Source: CAXXXW01 sp963665555 (GTDB taxonomy: Bacteria > Pseudomonadota > Alphaproteobacteria > Thalassobaculales > Thalassobaculaceae). From it: a stretch of 64,000 bases of DNA. The translations under genes were made by a program, and so were the position numbers. The notes below the pieces were generated by a model, which had not been told where the DNA came from, searched no databases, and worked only from the letters and a program-made list of their open reading frames with translations. The DNA lies in contig OY762308.1 of assembly GCA_963665555.2 (NCBI GenBank), positions 2,914,001 to 2,978,000 on the forward strand, given 5' to 3'. How positions within the stretch are numbered: the stretch's first letter is position 1; each line of letters starts with the position of its first letter. Shown here one piece after another: positions 52,069 to 61,951 of the stretch.

Positions 52069-52986
52069 TCACCGGGCGCCGTGGAAGGCGCGGCCGAGGC
52101 TGGCGGGGGCGTTGAGGCGGATGCGCGTCCCGTCGCGGGAGATCAGGACCAGCACCAGGATCGTCGCCAGGTAGGGCAGCATCGACATGAACTGCGAGGC
52201 GACCTGTATCCCCCAGCCTTGGGCGTGCAGCTGCAGGATGGTGACCGCGCCGAACATGTAGGCGCCGAGCAGCACGCGGCCGGGCCGCCAGGTCGCGAAC
52301 ACCACCAGCGCCAGCGCGATCCAGCCGCGCCCGGCCGTCATGTTCTCGGCCCAGAGCGGCGTGTAGGCCAGCGACAGGTAGGCCCCCGCCAGCCCCGCCA
52401 TCGCGCCGCCGAACAGGATCGCGGCGAAGCGGATCGCCGCCACCGGGTGGCCGAGCGCGTGGGCCGCGTCCTGCGCCTCCCCCGCCGCCCGCAGCACCAG
52501 CCCCGCCCGCGTCCGCGCCAGAACCCAGGCGATCCCCGCCAGCATCGCCAGCGAGAGGTAGACCAGCGCGTCCTGCCCGAACACGACCGGGCCGAGGACC
52601 GGGATGTCCGACAGGCCGGGGATGTCGAGCCGGGGCAGCGGCGCGCGCGCGACGCCGACGAAACCGGCCCCGGCGAGCGCGCTCAACCCCACGCCGAAGA
52701 TGGTGAGCGCGAGGCCGGTCGCCACCTGGTTCGCCAGCAGGACCAGCACCAGCACGCCGAACACCGCCGCCAGCGCCGTCCCCGCCGCCGCGCCGGCCAG
52801 CACGCCGAGGATCGCGCTATCGGTCGAGACCGCCGCCGCGAAAGCGGCGACCGCGCCCACCAGCATCGTGCCCTCGACGCCGAGGTTGAGCACGCCCGAC
52901 TTCTCGGTCACCAGTTCGCCGGCGGCCGCGAAAAGCAGCGGCGTCGAGGCGGTGACGACGGTGAGGACGACGGCGACCGGGTCCAT
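52069..52986 (-). CDS. Nucleoside-type ABC transporter permease 2
   Basis: A 305-residue permease of the BPD_transp_2 family (NupQ/YufQ-like) with about eight hydrophobic segments. Characteristic are LNLGVEGTMLVGAVAAFAAA, NQVATGLALTIFGVGLSAL and GRGWIALALVVFATWRPGRV, which are the usual NLGxEG and GRGWIA motifs. It lies three base pairs after the partner permease. No ATPase or binding-protein gene is encoded nearby in the window. Confidence 0.9.
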   Translation of the reverse strand: MDPVAVVLTVVTASTPLLFAAAGELVTEKSGVLNLGVEGTMLVGAVAAFAAAVSTDSAILGVLAGAAAGTALAAVFGVLVLVLLANQVATGLALTIFGVGLSALAGAGFVGVARAPLPRLDIPGLSDIPVLGPVVFGQDALVYLSLAMLAGIAWVLARTRAGLVLRAAGEAQDAAHALGHPVAAIRFAAILFGGAMAGLAGAYLSLAYTPLWAENMTAGRGWIALALVVFATWRPGRVLLGAYMFGAVTILQLHAQGWGIQVASQFMSMLPYLATILVLVLISRDGTRIRLNAPASLGRAFHGAR

Positions 52987-52989
52987 GCC

Positions 52990-54057
52990 TCACCCCCTCC
53001 CCGGAAGGACGATCCTGGGCCGGTAGCGCGTCAGCAGGTCGCACCCCAGCAGGAAGAACAGCAGCACGCCCTGGAACAGGCCGGTGACCGCCGCCGGCAG
53101 CCCGATCTCGATCTGCGCCGTCTCGCCGCCGATGTAGGAGAGCGCCACCGCCAGCCCGGCCGGCACGATCCCGGCCGGATGCAGGCGGCCGAGGAAGGCG
53201 ACGATGATCGCCGTGAAGCCGTAGCCGGGCGAGATCGTCGGCAGCAGCTGGCCGATCGTGCCGGAAACCTCCGACACGCCCGCGAGGCCGGCGAGCGCGC
53301 CGCTCGCCAGAAGCGCGACCCAGATCGAGCGGTTCCGCCCGTAGCCGGCGTAGCGCGCCGCCGCCGGGGCCGCGCCCGCGACCCGCAGCGCGAAGCCGGC
53401 CGTCGTCCGCGACAGCAGCAGCCAGCCGCCCGCCGCCGCCGCGAGCGCGAAGACCAGGCCCAGGTGCAGCCGGCTGTCCGCCGCCAGCAGCGGCAGCGTC
53501 GCCGCCTCCGGGAACAGCCGGCTTTCGGGGAAGTTGTAGCCGTCCGGGTCGCGCCATGGGCCGTGCACCAGGTAGCTCAGCAGCAGGATCGACACATAGG
53601 CCAGCATCAGGCTGACGAGGATTTCGTTGGCGTTGAACCGGGTCCTGAGCCAGGCCGGGATCGCCGCCCAGGCCGCGCCGCCCGCCGTCCCCGCCGCCAG
53701 CACGAGCGGGAGCAGCAGCGCGCTATCGCTGTCGTGGAAGGCGATGGCGACGCCGCCGCCGGCGATCGCGCCCATGGTGAACTGCCCCTCGGCGCCGATG
53801 TTCCAGACATTGGCCCGGAACCCGATCGCCAGCCCGGTGGCGATCAGGATCAGCGGCGCCGCCTTCACCAGGAGTTCCGTCGCGCCGTAGGCGTCGGTCA
53901 GCGGCCGGACGAAATAGGTGTACAGCGCGAGGCCGGGATCGTGCCCCATCGCCGAGAAGATGACGACGCCGGTCGCCAGCGTGAGCGCGACGGCGACGAC
54001 GGGCGAGAGCACGGTCCAGACCCGCGAGACCCGGCCCCGGGGGACGACGACGATCAT
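52990..54057 (-). CDS. Nucleoside-type ABC transporter permease 1
   Basis: A 355-residue permease (YufP/NupP-like) with about nine hydrophobic segments. Recognisable parts are GFRANVWNIGAEGQFTMGAI, RFNANEILVSLMLAYVSI and GYGFTAIIVAFLGRLHPAGI. The start at 54057 is fixed by MIVVVPRGR; it overlaps the 3' end of the ycaQ gene by 4 bp, an odd coupling of a repair glycosylase to a transporter. Confidence 0.9.
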   Translation of the reverse strand: MIVVVPRGRVSRVWTVLSPVVAVALTLATGVVIFSAMGHDPGLALYTYFVRPLTDAYGATELLVKAAPLILIATGLAIGFRANVWNIGAEGQFTMGAIAGGGVAIAFHDSDSALLLPLVLAAGTAGGAAWAAIPAWLRTRFNANEILVSLMLAYVSILLLSYLVHGPWRDPDGYNFPESRLFPEAATLPLLAADSRLHLGLVFALAAAAGGWLLLSRTTAGFALRVAGAAPAAARYAGYGRNRSIWVALLASGALAGLAGVSEVSGTIGQLLPTISPGYGFTAIIVAFLGRLHPAGIVPAGLAVALSYIGGETAQIEIGLPAAVTGLFQGVLLFFLLGCDLLTRYRPRIVLPGRG

Positions 54058-55289
54058 CCGCCCGCGCTCCCGCCGCCGGCGGAGGGCGCCCAGCGCACGC
54101 CGTCGAGGCCGGCGTAGCGCCGCCAGCGGTCGAGTTCCGCCTCGATCCGGGCGCGGCGCGCCTTGCCGAGGCGGACGCCCGGCTCCGGCCACAGGCCCTC
54201 GACCGCCAGCGCGCCGGCTTCGCGGTCGGCCCGCATCTCGATCCGCCCGACCAGCCGGTCGCGCTCCAGCATCGGGTAGACGTAGTAGCCGTAGGCGCGC
54301 CGCGCCCGCGGCACGTAGATTTCGATGCGGAAATCGAAGCCGAACAGCCGCGCGAGGCGGCCGCGGTCGCGCGCCAGCGGGTCGAAGGGCGAGAGGAAGC
54401 GCACCCGCGCCGGCGGCTCCGGCGCCGCGCGGGCCAGCTCGAACAGGTCGGGGCGCGCCAGCGCCGGGCGGAAGGTCCCGTCGGCTCCCTCGACCTCGAC
54501 CTCGCGGACCGTCGCGCGGCCCGGCCCGTCGCGCCAGGCGGCGGCCTCGGCCGGCCCCACCGCCTCCCAGTAGCGGGCGATCTCGGTCGGGCTGGCGAAG
54601 CCGAGGCGTTCCAGCGCGCCGGCGCAGTGCCAGTCGACGAACCCGGCCTCCGTCGGCTCGCCGTCCAGGTGCTCCGCCGGGATCACGCGCTCGGTAAGGT
54701 CGTAGGCCTTCTGGAAGCCCTCGCGCGCCGCCACCGCGAGCTTGCCGGTGCGCCACAGGAACACCAGCGCCGCCTTCGAGGGGTGCCAGCCCCACCAGGC
54801 GCCCGGCGCCGTCTCCAGCCCGTCCGGCGGCGGCGGGTTGGCGGGTTTCAGGTCGCGCGCCATCGCCGGCCCGTTCTCGGCCACGAAGTCGAGCACCCGG
54901 CGGCAGGTCCCCTCGGGGTCGTCGCCGAGGCGCTCGCGGAACCAGGCGAGCCGCATCAGCGCCGCCCCGGTCCGGCGGAACCGCGGCTTCCAGTACCGGA
55001 AGAACCGCGCCGGGACGACCGAGGCGTCGTGGGTCCAGTTCTCGAACAGGCTGCGCTCGCGTTCGAGGTGGTGGGCGAGCCAGGCGGGCCGGTAGCCGGG
55101 CGCGCGCGAGGCCAGGATGTGGTGGTGCGCCCGCTCCACCGTGCGGATGCTGTCGATCTGCACGAAGCCGAGCCTTTCGGCCAGCGCCGGCAGGTCGCGG
55201 CGGCGCGCCGGCCCGGCCGGGCGGCCCGAAAGCTCGTGCAGGCGCAGGAAGACGCGCCTTGCGTCGGCGTTGGAGAGGCGGTCGGCCAT
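54054..55289 (-). CDS. ycaQ: YcaQ/AlkX-family DNA glycosylase (winged-helix, DUF1006)
   Basis: A 411-residue HTH_42-type protein, the same length as E. coli YcaQ (AlkX), which unhooks interstrand DNA crosslinks. It has the catalytic QxD motif in FVQIDSIRT (Gln44, Asp46), RTVERAHHHILASRAPGY, LFENWTHDASVVP, FLSPFDPLARDRGR, and the C-terminal YVYPMLERDRLVGRIE. AlkZ from Streptomyces carries QxQ instead. It is the upstream gene of an apparent operon with two ABC permeases. Confidence 0.92.
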   Translation of the reverse strand: MADRLSNADARRVFLRLHELSGRPAGPARRRDLPALAERLGFVQIDSIRTVERAHHHILASRAPGYRPAWLAHHLERERSLFENWTHDASVVPARFFRYWKPRFRRTGAALMRLAWFRERLGDDPEGTCRRVLDFVAENGPAMARDLKPANPPPPDGLETAPGAWWGWHPSKAALVFLWRTGKLAVAAREGFQKAYDLTERVIPAEHLDGEPTEAGFVDWHCAGALERLGFASPTEIARYWEAVGPAEAAAWRDGPGRATVREVEVEGADGTFRPALARPDLFELARAAPEPPARVRFLSPFDPLARDRGRLARLFGFDFRIEIYVPRARRAYGYYVYPMLERDRLVGRIEMRADREAGALAVEGLWPEPGVRLGKARRARIEAELDRWRRYAGLDGVRWAPSAGGGSAGG

Positions 55290-55362
55290 GTCGCGGTCCG
55301 CGGCGGTCGAGGTCGGCCCCTTATAGCGGAAGACGCGGGCGGCGGCGCGCCGGCGATCCGCG

Positions 55363-56574
55363 CTATCCGCCGCTCTCCCGCGGCCCGTCGCGGACCAGCG
55401 CCAGGCAGACGACGAGGCCGAGCACGGCCAGCGCGGCGATAATCGCGCCCATCGGCCGCGCCGTGCCGTCGTGCAGGAACCCGGCCAGCCAGCCCATCCC
55501 CGCGCCCAGCATCATCATCGCGAAGCCCTGCAGCGCGCCCGTCGTCGCCGCGAGGTTGGGGAAGGGCGCGAGCGCGCCGGCCGTCGCGTTCGCCCCGACG
55601 AAGCCGAGCGCCCCGATGGCGACGACCAGCGGCAGCACGACGCCGGCCAGCCCGCCGATGTCCAGCGCCGTCGTCGCGAACAGCGCGACGCCGCCCGCCG
55701 CCGCGAGCGCGCAGCCGGCGCGCAGCATCGCCAGCGCCCCCCGGACCGGCGCCAGCCGCGCGTTGGCGTAGCTCGCCGCGATCAGGGCCAGCACGTTCAG
55801 CGCGAACAGCAGGCCGTAATGGCGCGCCGGCACGCCGTGCAGTTCGATGAACACGAAGGGCGAGGCGTGGAAATAGACGAACATGCCGGCGAAGGGAAAG
55901 GCGCCGGCGAGGATGCAGCCCATCGTGCGCCGGTTCGCCAGGATGCGCGCGTAGCCCCGCGCGAGGCCGCGCGGCGAGATCGGCGTCCGGCGCGCGGCCG
56001 GCAGGGTTTCGGGAACCCGGAGCGCCTGCGCCAGGAGGCACGCCGCCCCCATCAGGCACAGCGCCAGGAAGATCGCCCGCCAGCCGAACCAGACCAGCAG
56101 CCAGCCGCCCACCGTCGGCGCCAGCAGCGGCGTTATCGAGAAGGCGAGGGCGACGAGGGAATGGGCGCGCGCCGCCTCGTCCATCTCGAACAGGTCGCGC
56201 ACCACCGCGCGGGCGACGACGAAGCCCGAAGCCGCCCCGAAGGCCTGGACGAAACGCGCGGCGATCAACTGGCCGGCGTCCGCGGCGAAGACGCAGGCGA
56301 GGCTGGCGGCGCAATAGACCAGCACGCCGCCCAGCGCCACGGGCCGGCGGCCCCAGGCGTCCGCCGCCGGGCCGCAGAGCAGCTGGCCCACCCCCATGCC
56401 GGCGAAGAACGCCCCCAGCGTCAGCGCGGCGCGCTCCGGCGTCGTCGCGAGGTCGGCCTGGATGGCCGGCAGGCCGGGCAGGCACATGTCGATCGCGGCG
56501 GCGCCGAGCGCCGCCATCGCGCCGAGGACGACCGTCAGCCCCTTCGGGGCCGCGCGGGGGGCCGTGTCGGACAT
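55363..56574 (-). CDS. Bcr/CflA-family multidrug MFS exporter
   Basis: A 403-residue major facilitator with about 12 membrane helices. The N-terminal signature MCLPGLPAIQADLATTPERA and GQLLCGPAADAWGRRPVALG is that of the Bcr/CflA group. Members export bicyclomycin, chloramphenicol-like drugs or arabinose-type sugars by proton antiport. The protein ends VCLALVRDGPRESGG. It stands alone, divergent from the HAD gene. Confidence 0.9.
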   Translation of the reverse strand: MSDTAPRAAPKGLTVVLGAMAALGAAAIDMCLPGLPAIQADLATTPERAALTLGAFFAGMGVGQLLCGPAADAWGRRPVALGGVLVYCAASLACVFAADAGQLIAARFVQAFGAASGFVVARAVVRDLFEMDEAARAHSLVALAFSITPLLAPTVGGWLLVWFGWRAIFLALCLMGAACLLAQALRVPETLPAARRTPISPRGLARGYARILANRRTMGCILAGAFPFAGMFVYFHASPFVFIELHGVPARHYGLLFALNVLALIAASYANARLAPVRGALAMLRAGCALAAAGGVALFATTALDIGGLAGVVLPLVVAIGALGFVGANATAGALAPFPNLAATTGALQGFAMMMLGAGMGWLAGFLHDGTARPMGAIIAALAVLGLVVCLALVRDGPRESGG

Positions 56575-56722
56575 GGCGGGTTCCTCTCCGGGCGGGGGCC
56601 GCGACTACAGGGCGCGATCCGCCCGGACCGGGCGGGCCGGGCGTGGTAGAAGGACGGTTCCCGGGCCGGGGCCCGGGCGCGGCCCGCCCGCGCGTTCCGG
56701 GGCGGCGGAAGGAGACCGGCGC

Positions 56723-57445
56723 ATGAGCCTCGACGGCGTAAAGGCCCTGACCTTCGACACCGGCGGCACCATCCTGGACTGGCATTCCGGCTTCCGCGAC
56801 GCGCTCGCGGCCGCCGGGGCGCGCCATGGGCTGGAGCGCGACTGGCCGGCCATCGCCAACGAGTTGCGCCGCCGGGCGCTCGGCCGGATGCTGAACCTCG
56901 GCGAGCACGGGCCGCCGGCCTACAATTTCGACGGCGCGCACCGGACGACGCTGGACGAGTTGTGCGCCGAGCACGGCCTCGACGCCTTCGACGAGGCGGA
57001 CCGCCGCGCCGTCGCCTGGGACGCGCCGCACGCCTTCCGCTGCTGGCCGGACTTCCCGCCCGCGCTGCCGGCGCTGCGCGAGAAATACATGTGCTGCTCC
57101 TTCACCATCCTGTCGTTCCGCATAATCCTCGACACGGCCCGGCGCAACGGGCTTTCCTGGGACGCGGTGTTCTCCTGCGAGGCGATCGGCAAGTACAAGG
57201 TGCTGCCGGAGGCGTACCGGGCGGTCGCGAAATGGCTGCAGCTGGAGCCGGGCGAGATCGTCATGGTGGCCTGCCACAATTTCGACCTCGACGCGGCGCG
57301 GTCCGTCGGCTTCCGCTCCGCCTTCGTGCGCCGCCCCGCCGAATGGGGGCCGGGCGGCCCGCCGGACCCGGCGCCGAACCCGGCGCACGACATTGTCGTC
57401 GACAGCTTCCCCGAACTGGCGGCGGCGCTCGGCGCGCCGGCGTAG
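56723..57445 (+). CDS. Haloacid dehalogenase type II-like hydrolase
   Basis: A 240-residue HAD hydrolase. The nucleophile motif is ALTFDTGGTILDW (Asp10; the usual FDxYGT-like pattern altered to FDTGGT). The cap-domain start follows, motif III lysine is in SCEAIGKYKVLPEAY, and motif IV reads MVACHNFDLDAARSVGFRSA, typical of 2-haloacid dehalogenases. The replaced Tyr/second Asp leaves doubt about dehalogenase activity; phosphatase activity is an alternative. Confidence 0.87.
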   Translation: MSLDGVKALTFDTGGTILDWHSGFRDALAAAGARHGLERDWPAIANELRRRALGRMLNLGEHGPPAYNFDGAHRTTLDELCAEHGLDAFDEADRRAVAWDAPHAFRCWPDFPPALPALREKYMCCSFTILSFRIILDTARRNGLSWDAVFSCEAIGKYKVLPEAYRAVAKWLQLEPGEIVMVACHNFDLDAARSVGFRSAFVRRPAEWGPGGPPDPAPNPAHDIVVDSFPELAAALGAPA

Positions 57446-57455
57446 CGGGCCGGGC

Positions 57456-58838
57456 CTAGCGCTCCTCCCCGGCGCCGGGCCAGCCCATCCAGGCGAAGCG
57501 GAACGCGATATGCCCGGCGACGCGGGGCAGGCGCGCGCCGCCCGGCCCGGCGAGACGGCTTTCCGTAACCTCCCACTCCCCGCCGCCGGCGTCGCGCAAG
57601 CGCGCCGGGTCCGCGGTCGCCTCGAAGGACAGGCCGCGGCGCTCGTAGGCGCGGACCGTGCGCGTCGCGGCGTCGCCGACCAGCACGACGTCGAGCAGGC
57701 CCGACCGGCCGTTCACCACCGCGCCGCCCTCGAAATCCGACAGCGGCCAGGCCCGGGCCCCGCCGGGCGCGCGCACGGCGAACACATAGTCCTTGGGCCG
57801 GTCCTCCGGGTCCGCGCCGGACAAGGCCGGGAACATCAGGTCCGGCCCGGCGAAATAGTCGCGGTACACGACGCCCGCGCCGTAGTCGCGCCGGTAGCCG
57901 GTGTCGAGCGACAGCACGGTCGTGCCGGGATGGCGGGCGCGCCAGCCGGCCCAGGACTCGACGACCAGCGGGCGCGGGCGCAGCCGCAAGCCCCGGCCCC
58001 GCAGCGGGCCGGACACCGGCTCGCCGGAGAACTGGCTCCACAGGCTGTGCGTTTCCCGGTCGAACATCAGCTTGTTGGAGCGGTGCAGCAGGCCCGAGGT
58101 CCCGAACACGAACGGCTCCTCGCGCGGCGCGACGCGGGTCTCGTACAGGATGCCCGAACCGCAGAGCGTGCAATAGGCGAGCGCGACCGGCACGCCGCCC
58201 ACCGTGTCGTTCATCATCTCGTGCCAGCCGAGGATGCGCAGCGGGTAGGCCCGCGCGTCGCCGGCGATCTCGACGCCGAACACCGGGTCGTCGTCGTCCA
58301 GGTAGCCGGCGTCGGCCGCCGCGACCATGCGGGGGCTGTCGAGCGAGGGGATGCCGTCCGGCCGCACGCCGCCCCAGACGATCTCCTCGAGCCGGATGTC
58401 GAGGTTCTCCGGCCGGCCGCGCCCGTCGCCGAGGAAGCGGGCGAAGCCGCCGTCGATCCGGCCGAGCAACGCGAGCTTGACGTCGCGGTAGCTCGGATGG
58501 GCATGGACTTCGGGATGCGCCTCCAGCCACAGCATGGCCTCGAACCAGCCGGCGGCGGCGCTCCCCGTCACGGCGCGGAACGCCGCCAGCGCCTCGCCGC
58601 CGTCGTCCGGGCGGTAGCGCAGGGAGAGCGCCAGCACGGCGGCCATGTCCGGGTCGCCGCGCCGCGCCAGCGCGCGCACGGCCTCCGCGCGGTCCGCGTC
58701 CCGGCCGAACAGCGAGCGGACGGCGAGGTCGCCGGGGTCCGCCCCGTCTTCTTCCGCGGCCGCCGGGACCGGGGCGGCGAGGAGCGCCAGCAGCGCGAGC
58801 AGGGCGAGGAACGGCGGGAACGCGGGCGCGGCGCGCAT
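57456..58838 (-). CDS. DUF3179-containing exported protein
   Basis: A 460-residue protein. A Sec signal peptide covers residues 1-28 (hydrophobic LALLALLALLAAP, cleavage near AAAEED). The first 150 mature residues form an uncharacterised HEAT-like part (AVRALARRGDPDMAAVLALS). DUF3179 follows: MNDTVGGVPVALAYCTLCGS (conserved CTLC), GLLHRSNKLMFDRETHSLWS and DTGYRRDYG-type segments. The family is found in marine and soil bacteria and is of unknown function. The start at 58838 is fixed by the signal peptide. Confidence 0.87.
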   Translation of the reverse strand: MRAAPAFPPFLALLALLALLAAPVPAAAEEDGADPGDLAVRSLFGRDADRAEAVRALARRGDPDMAAVLALSLRYRPDDGGEALAAFRAVTGSAAAGWFEAMLWLEAHPEVHAHPSYRDVKLALLGRIDGGFARFLGDGRGRPENLDIRLEEIVWGGVRPDGIPSLDSPRMVAAADAGYLDDDDPVFGVEIAGDARAYPLRILGWHEMMNDTVGGVPVALAYCTLCGSGILYETRVAPREEPFVFGTSGLLHRSNKLMFDRETHSLWSQFSGEPVSGPLRGRGLRLRPRPLVVESWAGWRARHPGTTVLSLDTGYRRDYGAGVVYRDYFAGPDLMFPALSGADPEDRPKDYVFAVRAPGGARAWPLSDFEGGAVVNGRSGLLDVVLVGDAATRTVRAYERRGLSFEATADPARLRDAGGGEWEVTESRLAGPGGARLPRVAGHIAFRFAWMGWPGAGEER

Positions 58839-59091
58839 GGCGGCCTCCCGAGGCGCGGAACGGGCATTCGCGCGCCACCGTAGCACGGCGCGGCGGGGCG
58901 CGGCGCGGAGGGGCGGGGAGGGGGGCGGCGGATCGGGTCTGTACAAGCCGGCGCTCCCTGTCCTAGGCTACCGGCCGAAGACGGCGCGGCGTGTCGGATC
59001 GGGACAGATTCCGGCGGAAACGCGCCAGCGCCCGGCCCGGCGCCGGGCGCGGACTCGAAACGATAGAAGAAACACGGGAGGCGGACATCCA

Positions 59092-60813
59092 ATGACCGAC
59101 AAGAAAATCCTGGCCCGCGACGCGCGGCGCTACACCCTGCCGTCCGAACGGGCGCGCGGGGCGGACACGCACAGCTACCTGCCGGAACTGTGCGGCCAGT
59201 TCGAGGCCGGCCGGATCGGCCGGCGCGACTTCCTGCGCCAGGCGGCGCTGCTCGGCATGGCGGCGGGCACGGCCTACGGCATGGCCGACGCGATTACCGG
59301 GCGCGGCCCGGTCCGGAGCGCGCTCGCCGACACGCCGAAGGCCGGCGGGACGCTGAAGGTCTCCATGCGCGTGCAGGAGATGACCGACCCCGCCAGCTTC
59401 GACTGGGTGGAGAAGTCGAACGTCGCCCGCTTCCTGGTCGAGCACCTGACCCGCACCCAGGCCGACAACGTGACCGTGCCCTACCTGGCCAAGGGCTGGG
59501 AGGCCTCGGACGACCTGACGACGTGGGTGTTCCACCTGCGCGACGACGTGACCTGGTCGAACGGCGACGCCTTCACCTCCGCCGACGTGGCGCACACGGT
59601 GAACCGCTGGCTCGACCCGGCGACCGGCTCCTCCAACCTCGGCCTGTTCGGCGCGATGGTCGAGGTCGGCGCGGACGGCAAGAAGCGCGGCATCGCCAAC
59701 GCCGTCGAGGTGGTGGACGACCACACGATCAAGTTCAACCTGAAGCAGGCCGCGCTGGCCATGCCGGAGAACTTCTACAACTACCCGACGGCCATCGTGC
59801 ACCGGGGCTTCGGCGCGGATTACGACGCGGACCTCTCGCGCAACCCGATCGGCACCGGCCCGATGAAGCTGGTGGACTACGCGGTCGGCGAGCGGGCGAT
59901 CCTCCAGAAGGCGCGCGACTGGTGGGCCGGGGCGTTCCACCTCGACGAAATCCAGTATTTCGACCACGGCGAGGACTCCAACGCCTGGATCGCGGCGCTG
60001 GCCTCGCAGCAGGTGGACATGGTGTACCGCGTCCCGAACAACCTGATCGAGACGGTGCGCCGCCTGCCCTTCGTCGACATCCACGAGGCGACCACGGCGC
60101 AGACCGCCGTGATGCGCTTCCGCATCGACCACAAGCCCTTCGACGACCTGCGGGTCCGCCAGGCGATCGCCGCCTGCATGGACCACCGGGAAATCCTCGA
60201 CAAGGCGTTCAAGGGCCTCGGCCAGATCGCCGAGAACCACCATGTCTGCCCGATCCATCCCGAATACGCGGCGCTGCCGCCGCTGACGCGGGACATCGAG
60301 AAGGCCAAGGCCCTGCTGGCCGAGGCCGGGCACGGCGACGGCCTGTCCGTCGAGATCGCCAACGGCGACACCGAGGGGCCGTGGATGACCGACGCCTGCG
60401 CGATCTTCAAGAACCAGCTCGCGCCCGCCGGCATCGACCTGCATATCAACAAGATGCCGGCCAACCAGTACTGGGAGGTCTGGGACAAGGCGCCGTGGGG
60501 CTACACCGCCTGGACGCACCGCCCGCTCGGCACCATGGTGCTCGGCCTCGCCTACCGGGCCGGCGTGCCGTGGAACGAGACGGCCTACAACAACCCGGCC
60601 TTCGACGCCGCGCTGAACGACGCCGAGGCGACCCTCGACGTCGAGGAGCGCAAGAAGAAGATGGCCGTGTGCGAGAAGATGCTGCAGGACGACGCGATCA
60701 TCCCGCAGCCCTTCTGGCGCTCCGTGTTCAAGGCGTCGAACAAGCGGGTCAAGGGCTTCTCGACCCATCCGACGCTGTACCACCAGTTCCACACGGTGTG
60801 GATCGATTCCTGA
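59092..60813 (+). CDS. Peptide/opine-type ABC transporter substrate-binding protein (Tat-exported)
   Basis: A 573-residue SBP_bac_5 protein. A twin-arginine signal occurs as GRIGRRDFLRQAALLG (Arg44-Arg45), with a hydrophobic run after it. The mature part contains PKAGGTLKVSMRVQEM, LAKGWEASDDLTTWVFHLRD, and WSNGDAFTSADVAHTVNRW, which are standard for this family. Tat export suggests folding or cofactor binding in the cytoplasm. It starts a transporter operon followed by two permease genes and an ATPase. Confidence 0.92.
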   Translation: MTDKKILARDARRYTLPSERARGADTHSYLPELCGQFEAGRIGRRDFLRQAALLGMAAGTAYGMADAITGRGPVRSALADTPKAGGTLKVSMRVQEMTDPASFDWVEKSNVARFLVEHLTRTQADNVTVPYLAKGWEASDDLTTWVFHLRDDVTWSNGDAFTSADVAHTVNRWLDPATGSSNLGLFGAMVEVGADGKKRGIANAVEVVDDHTIKFNLKQAALAMPENFYNYPTAIVHRGFGADYDADLSRNPIGTGPMKLVDYAVGERAILQKARDWWAGAFHLDEIQYFDHGEDSNAWIAALASQQVDMVYRVPNNLIETVRRLPFVDIHEATTAQTAVMRFRIDHKPFDDLRVRQAIAACMDHREILDKAFKGLGQIAENHHVCPIHPEYAALPPLTRDIEKAKALLAEAGHGDGLSVEIANGDTEGPWMTDACAIFKNQLAPAGIDLHINKMPANQYWEVWDKAPWGYTAWTHRPLGTMVLGLAYRAGVPWNETAYNNPAFDAALNDAEATLDVEERKKKMAVCEKMLQDDAIIPQPFWRSVFKASNKRVKGFSTHPTLYHQFHTVWIDS

Positions 60814-60822
60814 CGCGGACCG

Positions 60823-60847
60823 GCGCGGGGGCCTCGCGCCCCCGCGC
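60823..60847. promoter_or_regulatory. Stem-loop between binding-protein and permease genes
   Basis: GCGCGGGGGC (60823-60832) pairs perfectly with GCCCCCGCGC (60838-60847) across CTCGC. It follows the binding-protein stop by 9 bp, within a 193-bp gap before the first permease. Like the aapJ-aapQ stem-loop it probably tunes binding-protein to permease mRNA ratio. Nothing else recognisable lies in the gap. Confidence 0.55.
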
Positions 60848-61006
60848 GTTTCGCGGGCGCGAGTAAGCGAGTACGAGTAAGAAAGCGCGTACAGCCCGAC
60901 CGGCCCGGCCCGTCGAACGAGGCCGTCTCCGAAAGGCCGGCGGGAGAGGAGGGACGGCGCGCGCCCGCGCGCCGCCCGATCCCTCGGGGGTTACCGGGAG
61001 GCCGCG

Positions 61007-61939
61007 ATGCTCCAGCTCATCCTGCGGCGCGTCGGCATGATGGTCCTCATCATGCTCGTGGTCGCGCTGCTCCTGTTCCTTATCAACGAGGGCGATCCGC
61101 GCCTGATCGCCCGCAGCGTGCTCGGCCCCTACGCCCAGGACGAGCAGCTGGACGCCTGGATCGTCCAGAACGGCTACGACCGTTCGGTCTTCGTCCGGTA
61201 TTTCGACTGGATCGCCAGGGTGCTGACCGGCGACCTCGGCGACTCGATCATCTACAAGCGCCCGGTCTCCGAGATTTTCTGGGACCGGCTGGGCAACACC
61301 GGCATCCTCGCCGGCGTCACCTTCGTGGTGATGGTGCTGGTCGCGCTGACGCTGGGCGTGCTGGCGGGCATGAAGGAAGGCTCGGCGCAGGACCGCGCGA
61401 TCTCCGTCTTCTCGATCGCCACCACCTCGGTGCCGGAATACGCCAGCGCGGTGATCCTGGCCGGCGTGTTCGTCTTCTGGCTCGGCTGGCTGCCGGGGAC
61501 CTCCTCGATGACCGGGGGGTTCAACGCGGTGGAGCTGATCCTGCCGGTGATGGTGCTGACCCTTTACGGCTTCGGCTACATCGCGCGGATGACGCGGGCC
61601 TCGATGGCGGAGGTGATGACGACGCCCTACATCCGCACCGCCATGCTGAAGGGGCTGCCCTACCGGCGCATCATCATGCGCCACGCGCTGCGCAACGCGC
61701 TGATCGCGCCCTTCACGGTGATCATGCTGCAGATCAACTGGCTGCTGTCCGGCGTCGTCGTGACCGAATTCGCCTTCGGGTACAAGGGGTTCGGCGCGCT
61801 GCTGCTGGAGGCGGCGCTCAGGCGCGACATTTTCGTGATCGAGGCGTGCGGCACCGCGGCCGTGTTCGTCGCGGTCTTCACGCAAACCATCGGCGACCTC
61901 GGGTACACCTATCTGAACCCGAGGATCCGGTTCAAGTAG
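61007..61939 (+). CDS. Peptide-type ABC transporter permease (DppB-like)
   Basis: A 310-residue permease with about six hydrophobic helices. The N-terminus MLQLILRRVGMMVLIMLVVA is the typical DppB entry. The ATPase-docking loop is RTAMLKGLPYRRIIMRHALR, and the protein ends YTYLNPRIRFK. It is 12 bp upstream of the second permease. Confidence 0.92.
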   Translation: MLQLILRRVGMMVLIMLVVALLLFLINEGDPRLIARSVLGPYAQDEQLDAWIVQNGYDRSVFVRYFDWIARVLTGDLGDSIIYKRPVSEIFWDRLGNTGILAGVTFVVMVLVALTLGVLAGMKEGSAQDRAISVFSIATTSVPEYASAVILAGVFVFWLGWLPGTSSMTGGFNAVELILPVMVLTLYGFGYIARMTRASMAEVMTTPYIRTAMLKGLPYRRIIMRHALRNALIAPFTVIMLQINWLLSGVVVTEFAFGYKGFGALLLEAALRRDIFVIEACGTAAVFVAVFTQTIGDLGYTYLNPRIRFK

Positions 61940-61951
61940 AGGGAGGCGGCC

